From Craspedostauros australis (Eukaryota > Bacillariophyta > Bacillariophyceae > Mastogloiales > Achnanthaceae), in assembly GCA_026770025.1 (NCBI GenBank), contig JAMXDE010000019.1:1116001-1180000 (forward strand): 64,000 bases of DNA, read 5' to 3'. A program made the position numbers and the translations under genes. Position 1 is the stretch's first letter. Every line of letters begins with the position of its first letter. Shown piece by piece: positions 49,693-60,200 of this stretch. Under the pieces are notes generated by a model. It searched no databases and was not told where the DNA came from. It was given only the letters and a program-made list of their open reading frames with translations.

Positions 49693-52239
49693 CTACATCT
49701 CTGCTGTGTTGGTATCCTGCTCTGCTTTGCTGTGATGCTCGTCCTTGCCAACGAACATGGCCACTTCGAATGTGTTCATGGTGGGTGCTGCTTTGGCTTT
49801 GCTGTTGTTGTTGCAAGGCTCAATGATGTCGGCTTTGCTCTTGCTGGGTTGCTTCTTTCTCTTCTCGTCTTTCTTCTGTTGCTCAGCCTCCTCGTTGGCT
49901 CTGGTTGTCGCAACGATTTGCTTCTCCAGCAACGGAATGAGGCTGCTGGTTGTTGGCAGATTCGTTTTCAGGCACTGCAGTCCACTGACAGCCATCACCT
50001 TGAGCGCATCATCGTACATACCTTTGATGTCGGGCTTGGCGTATTTGAAGTCAGCTGATTTGCCTTTGTTGTCTGTTGCAGTTGGTTTGTTGGTGGTCGC
50101 GCGGGTAGCCTCATCCTCCTCCAACACGAAGTCCGTGTGAGACACGGTAACGCCGATCTTGTTGCCCTCTTTGTCGAATTCCGTGGACGTTTGTTTCCGC
50201 ACATTCATGTGCAGTCCCTTGCGCTCCGTCACAAATTCGTCACCTCCTTTTGCAGCACAAATTGCGTAGGCAATCTGATGGTGGCGAACATACGCGCTAG
50301 CCACCTTGTCCAGCTTGAATTGTTTCCAACAGGTTCCACAAGCATTCCACAATGCCTCAGTGGTAAGCAATCGGCTTCCATGGTGCTCACCTTGATATGC
50401 TGACACGTGTTTTGACATCGCTGGGAATATCGCATCGTCTTTCACATTCGTGATGGGAGAATTTGGTGGTTGCAGTCGTAAGTGCCATCCGCGACTGTCG
50501 AACTCCTTGTTGATGAATCTAAGTAGCTCCGTGTCTCTGTGTGGCCCTGCGCCATCCATCTGGTACCGAATCACCACGTTCTTTCCGGTTTCGGCCTTGA
50601 TTTTGCTGGCGAGCGAATCCAGTGCGGGGAGTTCTTTTTCGCGGAAGAATTTCTTGAGGCTGTACTTCGGCTTGGGCTTAACACGATGACCATCTGTTTC
50701 CTTGCTGCCCGTGATTTCCAGTGGTTGGAAGTACAGTTCACCCTTCTTGCGAGAGATTTTCTCGGGATCAGGAAGGTGCTTGTACTTGGTCGGCGAGACC
50801 CAAGTTCGCTTGTACGTGGTCTTCTGCGCTCGGACCATGCGCCCAACACGTTCGAAGTTCACCTTATACGCCTTTCCTCCTTTCGCAAAACAGTTATTTG
50901 TTGGGGCAAATGCTGTTGATGCAATTGCCATGGTCTTGTCAATGTGACACTTGTGATGCACAGTCTGCTTCACAGGCTTAACTCCCATCTGGGGCACATG
51001 TTTCAGATGCATGCGAGCGACAATGGAGTAGAACCACTTTTCGTCCATGTGGACAAGGACAACTTGCGTATTCTCAAACAGCTCAGCTGATTCCCAGAAC
51101 ACACAGAAGTCCTGAGCCCAGATGTCGCGCTTTGCTGTAGTGGTGCCATTGATCAGAGGGAGTATTGTTGTAGAACGGTACTCACTGCCTTCCAATCCCA
51201 TGACGAATTTGCGAATACACTTCGGACCAACGACTTGCGGGTTTCCGCTGCCTGCCAGTTTCCATGCAATTCTGTCCCACGAGATTGCGCCATTGCACCG
51301 TCGCAACACATCCTGGAGCTCAAATTGCAGGAAGGGACCACGCTCCAACCACAAATCAGCCAGCGCTTTTGCGGATGCCAGCTCTTCCGGCGAAGCAGAG
51401 GCATAGGCAGAAGCAATTTCGTCGTTCTTGAACTGTTGCTCTGGATGTCGAAGACGTAGTTGTTTCTCAAAGGCTGCGCGCTGCGTGAAGTACTGTCGTT
51501 GCTTGATGGGGCAGGTGAAGATGCTGCTGCCTGCGTCACTTCGCTTCTTGCATTCGAGCGTCTCCGTTTGGAATTTCACAATGTTGCGCCCCACTGTGGT
51601 GCGGTTGATACCCCATGCATGGGCGATCAACTCTGCATGTTCAGGAATCCCACCCAAATTGAAATAGAGAACAGTGTAGTTCCGATTGTCTTCTTTGTCA
51701 AGGCGCTTGCTAGGATTACCAGGCTTAGCAATACTATGCCCTCCATCCTTTCGCAACCATCCTTTTGTTTTCGCGCCTTTCTTCATCTGGTTCGTGAGCT
51801 GGGCGATTGCTGTTGCTTTCTGACGCCGCGAGACCTCGAGAAAAGCGGCGATTTTGGCTTCTTGCGATTCTGTGGTAGTTGGGGATGGTGTGGGGGGCTT
51901 AGCCTTGTTGTTGACACGCGTGGCAGCGACGGAGTGATGCTGGGGAGAAAGGAGGGAAGGCTTAGCAAGGCCTCCAGCAGTGCGAGTCCGTGCGAAGGTA
52001 GCGAGGCTGTGTGGTGTGCACAGATCCTCGCGAACAACATACATTCGGCTCTGCCCCATCACTGGGGTCACCATGACCATTGCCACCTCTCCTGGTGCAA
52101 GAGGCCCATTGCGTTTGACTGTAGCGCCGTCCGTGGTCTGCTTCATTGCAAAATCAACATGACATACGCCCAGGTCATGGACCCTGCCGCTTGAGCTCTG
52201 GTGGGATGCCACCTTCACACAGTCACCAGCGCGCAGCAT
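49693..52239 (-). CDS. Mariner-like (DD39D) transposase
   Basis: A single uninterrupted frame of 848 residues. A helix-turn-helix-like segment (AHAWGINRTTVGRNIVKF) lies in the N-terminal half. The catalytic core follows: MDEKWFYS with D399, YQMDGAGPHRD with D562, and LQPPNSPITNVKDDAIF with D602. The 39 residues between D562 and D602 give the DD39D pattern typical of plant-type mariner-like elements of the Tc1/mariner superfamily. The C-terminus is a basic Lys/Gln-rich tail. It would cut and paste its own element. No terminal inverted repeats or TA duplication could be found by eye on either side, so element borders are unknown. All three acidic residues are present. It is long compared with typical mariner transposases (about 350-500 residues). 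Confidence 0.85.
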   Translation of the reverse strand: MLRAGDCVKVASHQSSSGRVHDLGVCHVDFAMKQTTDGATVKRNGPLAPGEVAMVMVTPVMGQSRMYVVREDLCTPHSLATFARTRTAGGLAKPSLLSPQHHSVAATRVNNKAKPPTPSPTTTESQEAKIAAFLEVSRRQKATAIAQLTNQMKKGAKTKGWLRKDGGHSIAKPGNPSKRLDKEDNRNYTVLYFNLGGIPEHAELIAHAWGINRTTVGRNIVKFQTETLECKKRSDAGSSIFTCPIKQRQYFTQRAAFEKQLRLRHPEQQFKNDEIASAYASASPEELASAKALADLWLERGPFLQFELQDVLRRCNGAISWDRIAWKLAGSGNPQVVGPKCIRKFVMGLEGSEYRSTTILPLINGTTTAKRDIWAQDFCVFWESAELFENTQVVLVHMDEKWFYSIVARMHLKHVPQMGVKPVKQTVHHKCHIDKTMAIASTAFAPTNNCFAKGGKAYKVNFERVGRMVRAQKTTYKRTWVSPTKYKHLPDPEKISRKKGELYFQPLEITGSKETDGHRVKPKPKYSLKKFFREKELPALDSLASKIKAETGKNVVIRYQMDGAGPHRDTELLRFINKEFDSRGWHLRLQPPNSPITNVKDDAIFPAMSKHVSAYQGEHHGSRLLTTEALWNACGTCWKQFKLDKVASAYVRHHQIAYAICAAKGGDEFVTERKGLHMNVRKQTSTEFDKEGNKIGVTVSHTDFVLEEDEATRATTNKPTATDNKGKSADFKYAKPDIKGMYDDALKVMAVSGLQCLKTNLPTTSSLIPLLEKQIVATTRANEEAEQQKKDEKRKKQPSKSKADIIEPCNNNSKAKAAPTMNTFEVAMFVGKDEHHSKAEQDTNTAEM

Positions 52240-53145
52240 GCTTGCGAGGTGAAGAGTTCAGTGGTTGCGGGATGATACAACTACGTCCAATGTTGGTGAA
52301 GGTTGATAGAACTGTGTTATTGTGTGTGCTTGTTTGAAGTGATGGTTTACAAAGTTAAGTTTGTTGAGATTATGAGCTCATCAATAAGAGCTCATCATCT
52401 TCCTGTTTTCTACTTCTTGGCTCCACTAATGGTGCTATTCACCATTGTCCATCGTGTTGTAACCATGCCAAACTTCTGGTTACTCTTGCTAATTAGTGTA
52501 TCTGTGTCCAAACATGTGCAATGACACATGTTTGGAGGTCTAATAGAGTCTCTTTGATCCTCTTGGATCATCTTCCTAATTTTGTCTTGGGTCTGAAACC
52601 CGCATCACATTTTCCGAATTCTATCGAGTAGTTTTCTTGGATCTTTCGAAACGAAGTGTGACTGACACAAAGGACTCAAAACTCGAACAACGATTGGATT
52701 GATTCAGCACACATGGTCTAACAACAAGGGAACTCATGGTGAATACTAGCTGTGTGTCAATAGAGGTTGCAAGCTGATTGTACGAGATTGGCTGGTCGCG
52801 ACGCACACCAGGCACACAAGGAGAACAGCACAGCACAGCACAGCACCAGTCATTGACGCGCAGCACGGCGCAGCGCACCACAGAACGGCATGAACAACAC
52901 AGGAGGATGGTCACAAGGTGCCTTGTACCATCCACTCTTTCCTTTGTGGGAAGGTCACAGTCATTCTACATTCTGTGTAAGCTATGACTACAAGCAGCAG
53001 AGAATCAACAGCAGCTCGTCGCAGATGCGCAATGTTTCCGTTGTCCATTTTGTGAGGAGGATTTTGTGCCTTCGCTGTGTCGTTGTGGAATGGAGGTGCA
53101 ATTCGGGACTCGCAAAGTGTTCTCATTGATGGGCGCATTTGGTAG
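52240..53145. other. Intergenic region between transposase and copia element
   Basis: No gene is supported. It holds a perfect hairpin (listed separately) and a CAGCA microsatellite (about 52829-52853). Confidence 0.45.
52508..52535. repeat. Perfect inverted repeat (11-bp arms)
   Basis: Arms CCAAACATGTG and CACATGTTTGG flank a CAATGA loop. It lies about 270 bp upstream of the transposase start and could be a terminator-like hairpin or part of a transposon end. Confidence 0.85.
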
Positions 53146-53150
53146 AATTG
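53146..53150. other. Left target-site duplication of the copia element
   Basis: AATTG directly precedes the 5' LTR; the same five bases directly follow the 3' LTR. Confidence 0.9.
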
Positions 53151-53837
53151 AGTTGAGATTCAATGAGGGACAGACTAGTACCGAACACGGTATCAACCCG
53201 ATGGGAGAAATTCCTGTTTTGGCGCGAAATCTTCCGACTTGATTGACCACCAAACCTTTTTCTCCTCCTTTCTCTCCTCCATTCACGAATCCATCATGAC
53301 TCAAACCTGACCGACCTGACTCACACCCCACCTGGGAACTATATGCTCTTCAGATCCTCCTTACTAAAACTTATCTCGATTCCTTCATTGCTGATGACCA
53401 CCACACTACCACCGTGGTCTCAGCATGCGTATCCAACTTGCTTCAACTCAAGCAATGGAATCCGAGTGTCAGCTTCAGCCACAGCCACTGCTTCATGACC
53501 GTCACCACTGATTGTCATGACCTACACTGCAGTGTAACTACATGTGCGGAGAGCAAGGTACTGTATTGACTGTCTACTCTGTTGCACTGAATCAAGTGCA
53601 TCAGTGCAGGGTCTTGCCAAGTTGTGTGGCATCGTTTCTTCACCCTACTAACACCAATAAGCTAACTCATAATAACGGACTAGGATTAGCTACAAAGCAC
53701 TCTACTTCTCATCGTTACAAGTTATAACTATTCAAACAGCACACCTCTCTTGAACTGCATCACACGGCTATCCCGAAGCCGGCAGATTCACGAGGCATTC
53801 TCCACCGATTCGCGACGCCTACGCACGAATCCTAACT
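53151..53837 (+). repeat. 5' LTR of the copia element
   Basis: 687 bases from AGTTGAGATTC to CGAATCCTAACT. It appears identical to the 3' LTR and should contain the element promoter. Confidence 0.95.
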
Positions 53838-53850
53838 GGTAGCTGCGAGT
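53837..53850 (+). promoter_or_regulatory. Probable primer-binding site
   Basis: TGGTAGCTGCGAGT begins at the last base of the LTR. The leading TGG complements the CCA end of a tRNA, and the site resembles initiator-Met type sites (TGGTAGCAGAGC) of other copia elements; the exact tRNA is not determined. Confidence 0.6.
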
Positions 53851-54264
53851 GGTTGCCAAATACTCTCTTATCAACTCCACCGAGCATCTTCCTCTGCCAA
53901 CCGATCGCAAGAGTCTCTCTGAGACGAAGCCAAAAGGCACAGCTCGAAGACCGAGCTTCCAACAAGGACCACGTCCTCACCGCATGCATCTGATCTGAAA
54001 TCAGATCCCCACCGCTCGAAAACCGAGCCACTCAAGAGGACAAAAGTCCCAGCTGAAGGTAAGCGACCCAAGGTCGAACTTCAGTAGCCTCTGCCAAAGC
54101 AAGCAATAACCGCACTCGCCGACCGAGTGCGAGCCCCTCCAAGCCTGCATCGAACTTCAGTGCACACCTTCCCAACGAAGTGAAGTCGAGCAAGAGCAAG
54201 AGAAGGCAAACAGATCGATCCCCTCGAAGTCCGAAGACTATTCGAGAAGTCCCCGTCATCCATC
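53851..54264 (+). other. Untranslated leader of the copia element
   Basis: About 410 bases between the primer-binding site and the Gag-Pol start. Rich in CGAAG/CCGAG motifs. It should hold the packaging signal; no specific structure was resolved. Confidence 0.5.
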
Positions 54265-57200
54265 ATGGCGGAAGAGACAACTCCTGCCACGCTGGAAGAG
54301 CTGCAAGCGCAGCTCGAAGCGATCACGGTCGAGAACGCTCGCCTCACACAGGCGACGTTGGCGGCCGAAGCCGCTGCAGAAGCAGCAAACGCGGCCATAG
54401 CCACTGCCCAAGCAGCGGCGACAGCCACCACGACCCCAAGCCGTCCCGGTCTCGAGCGCAGCCGCTCCGCTGGCGACACAAGACCTCGAACGGAACAGTC
54501 CTTCCTCGGCGACAGCATCTTCGACATGGAAACCCCCATGCCCAAGAAGAGCAGAAAGTCAGAAGAGGACAGCGAAGACGACGACCACGACCTCTCTGGG
54601 AAACCAACCGTTCCCATCATGGGAGGTATCCTCAAGCAAGGACGCAACTGGGTGCCCTGGACCGCAGGCGCGCCGAACGGGCATTGGACGGGCCTCCAAG
54701 ACGAGTCACACACCAGGTGGACCAACTCTCAACAACAGAGAATCCTCCATAACGGTGCTGACTCAACCAACCAGTCCAAGCGAGAGCAAGGACTCACCGA
54801 CAAGTTCAAGAAAGGAGGGAACATCCAGCAGTTCATTCGCCTGGTGCGAAACCACATGGCAAGAACCGGACTCCTCACCATGGCGTACATCGCTGACGCC
54901 AACGCAGAGTCAGGAATGACTTGCGTCTTGGACTCACCAGCCGCCTTCACTCTTGAAGATGCCACCAAGCACTTCGACGAGTTCCATCTGAAGTGGGATC
55001 ACTACGACGTCCAGAACAACGAGACAGCCTCAGCGTTCTTCCGTGACAGTCTTGATCCAGCCCTCGAAGACCAACTCATGAACCGAATCGAGCCGAAGTT
55101 CCACGATAACTTCATCACTCTCTTCGTTGAGTTCATGAACAGCAACTCGGCCAACTCCTTGGATGAACAAGACGCCCTCGCAGCCAAGATCCGCGAAGTC
55201 AACTGCAGACGTTTTCCAAACGAGAACGTTGGTCTCATGGCAGTCCACCTCCGTGCTCTTTGCAAGCGCCTCGACGACGCCGGTCGCTTCGACCTTCGTC
55301 TCCTCCGAACGATCCTCGACGCCTTCCTGCAGGCTGGAGGACAGATCCGGTCTGGTGAACAGTACCGACGTCCTCTCTATGTGATGAAGGATAACCTTGA
55401 GGAAATCCTCATGCGTCTCCCCGTCTTCACGTACGAGTACGCTCGCCCCCAGCTTGCCGCAAAAGATCTCACATGGATGGCAATCTGCAACAAGGCCGAG
55501 GCGTCGTACGAAAACGAAGTGCGCGGAAATCGCTGGCATGCCATCAGGCGTACCAGAGACAGCAACGTGCCCAGGTACTCGTACGCCAACAACGCCGTCC
55601 AGAATCCAAGCGCCAACGTTCTCGAGCAACACAAGGGTTTCTCCAAGAACGACGGAAGGAGAAACAACTTCAAGAAGCCCAAGGAACGCGACGCCAAACG
55701 CAACGCCAGCCAGGGCTGGTCGTCCAAAGCTCCCAAGCCCGGTGAACCACAGCGCAAGCTTGTCAACGACAAGACTTTCATGTGGTGCGCCAAGTGCCGC
55801 CGCTGGCGTCTCTCGCACAACACTGAGAGTCATCAGGACAACTTCAAGTTCAAGGCGAAGGCAAAGGGCAAGCAAGCTCCCAAACAGGACAACCTCTCCA
55901 TTGACATGGCTGCGTGGACATGCTTCACAGCCGCCTCCAGTCAAGACGAAGACACCTGGTGGTCTCTCGTCTGGAACCTCTTCACCTCCTTCAACTACTT
56001 CGGTAGCATCGTTGGAATGGTTCTCCTCTTCGCCTCACTCCAAGTCATCACTATCGGAGTAGAGTATGGGTGGTACATCGCGGCAGCAAATGCCTGGATG
56101 CTAATTGCCGTAACTCTACTACTCCTCCACACGAACGTACCACGAAGACCTGACTCAATCAACTCTGCTGATCTAGTCTACAACAAGGCACGAGTCAAAG
56201 AACGGTACAAGCAAGTGCATAAACGTCCAACACACTTCAATGGAGCCGTGAAACGCAGTCTCTACGATCTCGTAATGGAAAGTCTCGACCCAGATGGACC
56301 CAAACCCGTGAACGTGTCGAAAGGAAACTCCCCACGAACAAAACGTGTGTGGCGTCCCCAGGCTCGGACCAAAACTCGCAATCACAGATCAAAACGTCGT
56401 CACTGGAACCAATCGAAAAATTCCACTTATGGTAAAAACCAAACACCCACGACAGCAAAATTGCCCCGCCAAGAAGGTCGCACCTCATCCATCTCACGAA
56501 ATCTCTGGAGCCTGTACCCAACTCGCGGAATTGACTTGATGTATGATCGAAGTCAAAAGCAACAATGTGACAATGACATGCCCGCACTACTCACTCTGCA
56601 AGGTCTAGCCTCCTTCTTCTCCAATCGCAATGCTTTCGCATCTCCAGCTAAAGCTGAGAGTTATCTCTCACCCGATGCTCCATTCGAACTCGTTTGGGAC
56701 AGCGGAGCATCAATTTCTGTGACAAATGACCTCAACGATTTCTGTTCTACTCCAAGTCCTCCACCAAGACCGACCTTTCTCAACGGATTCCTCAAGAAAA
56801 TCCAAGTGAATGCGTTGGGAACCGTCGAATGGTATGTCCTTGATGTAACTGGAAGCCCTCGCAAATTGCGACTGCCTGCTTTCCATGTTCCCGAATCAAA
56901 GGTCAAGCTAATCAGCACTTCCAGTCTCCTTGAAGAGTATCAGGGCGAAACGATCGTTTTCAACAAATCCTCCTGCAAACTCAGCGGAATCCTGGGAAAC
57001 GACGATCGCAACGCAATCGTAGCGAATTACAAGAAGTCCACAAGGCTACCAACATCAGTCGGCTACAGTGCCGACAACATCCATGACGTGCCAGCTGCAC
57101 TAACTTCCATCGTCTCCACCGTGTCGGACCACAACGTGAACCTCACCCAACCGCAAAAGGAACTTCTTCGGTGGCACTATCGTCTCGGACATTTATCCTT

Positions 57201-60200
57201 CAGTCGAGTGAAGTTCCTGCTGCGTTCGGGTACTCTCACCGGGTCAGAATCGTCTAGAAAGATGCACACAGCTGCGGCAAGGGTCACAAGCCTCCCGCTT
57301 TGCGCTGCATGCCAATTCGGAAAGCTGCACCGTCGCCCTTCCCCAGGAATAACTCAACATGTCGTCCGTGACAAACAAGGAGTTTTGCGCACCGATCACT
57401 TGTTCCCTGGACAACAAGTATCAGTGGACCACTTCGTCGGTCGAACGCCAGGACGCCTCTTCTCAGGACGAGGCAAAGGCGATCCAAACGAAATGTACAA
57501 AGGCGGAGCCATCTTTGTCGATCACGCATCAGGATACATTCACGTGGAACCTGTGGCAGCGCTAACCACGCACGCCACCCTCGAAGCCAAGGAACGGTTC
57601 GAACTGATGTGTCGTGATGTTGGAGTCCCCGTACGATCGTATCTATCAGACAACGCCACCACCTTCACCTCACCCGAATACTCCAAACACCTTGAAATCT
57701 TCCATCAAGTCCATCGATTCGCAGGTGTCGGCGCACATCACCACAACGGAATAGCCGAGCGAAGCATTCGAACAATTGTCTCAATGGCCCGAACCATGAT
57801 GATGCATCAAAGCATCCACTGGCCAACGATGTTTGATGCTCAACTATGGCCAATGGCCGTCGTACACGCCGCGTACATCTACAATCGCGTGCCTAATCCC
57901 GCCACCGGTCTCACACCCTACGATGTTCTATCACGCATCCGTCTTCCCCTCAAGCAACTTCATAACCTGCACGTATGGGGCAGTCCAGTCTATGTCCTTA
58001 ACAAAGCGCTGGCCGATGGACGCAAGATACCCCGATGGGAACCAAGAGGAGAGAGATACGTGAACATGGGTCTCTCTACGAAGCATGCTTCAACCGTACC
58101 TCTAGTCCTATCACCACGGACAGGTTCAATCACCCCTCAGTTCCACGTCGTGTTCGATGACTGGTTCGCAACGATTGCTACCGACTTGAAGCAACTTCCA
58201 AGCTATCAATCGGAAGAATGGACTCGCATGTTTGGTGACACCACCTTCCAATATCCATTCGATGACGACGATGTGGAATCAATGGAGCAGGACGACATCT
58301 TCGCATCAGACACGCGAGACCACAACCGGTTACAACGCAACGACGATAACACTCCACCACCGAGTTTTGATACGCGAAACCAACAAACCATCCGTGAAAG
58401 AACGCCACAGGTATTGGCGAAAGGGTCGCAACCAATGACACAACAGATCCCCGATCTCATGAGTGAAGCTCTCGCCCCTCCGATGCCAGTTTCAGAGGGA
58501 GCCAACAGGCAAATGTCCTCGACAGAGGGAGCTCCCGATGAGTCCCCGGTACCTGACTCTACTATAGAGTCACCGGATCAGCGAACACTTCAACCGCAAT
58601 TGAGCTCACCTCTCCGAGAATCACCAACATTGGAATTAGCAACTCCATTACCACTTCCAGCTCCGACGCCAATTCAGACGAGCTCCACGCCACCCATGAT
58701 ACCTAAGTCTGAGCCAACGCCAGAAAGACCTCAAAGCACGAGAATTCGCAAACAACCAAAGCGATTCACGTACGCACGTATGGGAGGCAAAGCAGCCTGG
58801 CTGGACGACGAAGACACCGATGATTACTACTTCTGCCCTGCAGTAGCTACCTTGGAAGAGATCGAACAGGCCGCAACACCCAGGGAACTGCACCCCGACT
58901 CATCATCGATCATCACATTCTCACAAGCTATCGTCGATTGCTTACATACAATCGAACCTCTCCAACGCAAAGGTAGCGACTCTCTCTCCATCGATCTACA
59001 CCAATTCAAGGTGGACGCTCACTACTTGTTGCGCAGACTCCGAGGTCGATTCAACACCTTGAATCCACAGCCAACCAACGTCGTCCTCCCAACGTTCGCT
59101 CCAAAGGCGGCTGAAGTAGAAGAAGCAAGCATCAACATGGCTGACTGGTGGCAACCGGACCCCGACAACATGACCGAGGAAGGAGCGACTCCATTTCAGG
59201 AGACGTACAACAACTTTCACTCGGACATGGAGGACCATTTCGAGAAAGACCTCAACAGCGTCTTTCTCAACGAAGACCTCCTCCGACTGGCCACTGACCA
59301 CGCCGTCGAGCAATTCGTGGAGAAGCTGAGCACCTTCATCAGTACTGGCACGATGGAACCCCACTTCGACGCTCTCGACTTCATGTCCAAGGCCAAATCA
59401 GGGCCATGGTACTACCAAGACCCCGAACATTTGATGAACCAAGGGTACCTTCCACCCAAATCTGCGTACAACGCAGAAGCGTTCGTCCAAAGGACTCGCT
59501 CCGTGTGGAATGCGATGATCGAAAATCATCATTACCGTCTCGCATTCGAGCTACTCCGTCGCCAAGTGACGACGATCCGACCAGGACCGTGGCCACTTCC
59601 AAGCGAATACGAGATTGAGCAATTCGTCCAAGGCATGATTGAGTCGAACACGGCGCCACTCACTTCGGCCCCAGCGACTCGCTCCGCCAACAAAGGATCC
59701 ATGCTCGACATCGACTCGTCATCCACGCTCGACATCAACCCGTCGTTCATCCTCGACACAGCGAAGTGCATTCCACCAACTACATGGGCGAACATCGAAC
59801 AGCATGCCTACTCTGTCGCAATCATCGAGCCACAGAAGGATGCAACAAACTACCCCACCTACGTCGATAATCGCATGATCAGCTACTTTGCCGCAGGTGG
59901 CGACTTGGAGATCGCCGAACGCACCTCGGTGTACAAGGCATCCAACACCGACCCGGATACTCTCTCCTTCGACGAAGCCATTCGCGACGACAACAAAGAC
60001 GAGTGGATGCAAGCCGCCGAAAAGGAGATTCGAGATCTCACGGAAAAGGGCACGTGGGAGGAAGTGAAGAAGATCGACATCAAGAACGATCGCATCTTTC
60101 CAGGAACCTGGGTCTTTCGCCGCAAGCGCCTCCCCGACGGAACCATCAAGAAATACAAGGGACGCTGGTGTTGCCGTGGAGACCTCATGCAAGAGGACTC

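Noticed and set aside
49158-49735. His/Thr/Pro-rich ORFs over the CA-rich repeat
   Set aside because: They are translations of a simple satellite in all three frames.
54081-54725. 214-codon antisense ORF over the copia leader and Gag start
   Set aside because: No domain; it overlaps the clear Gag coding sequence and leader.
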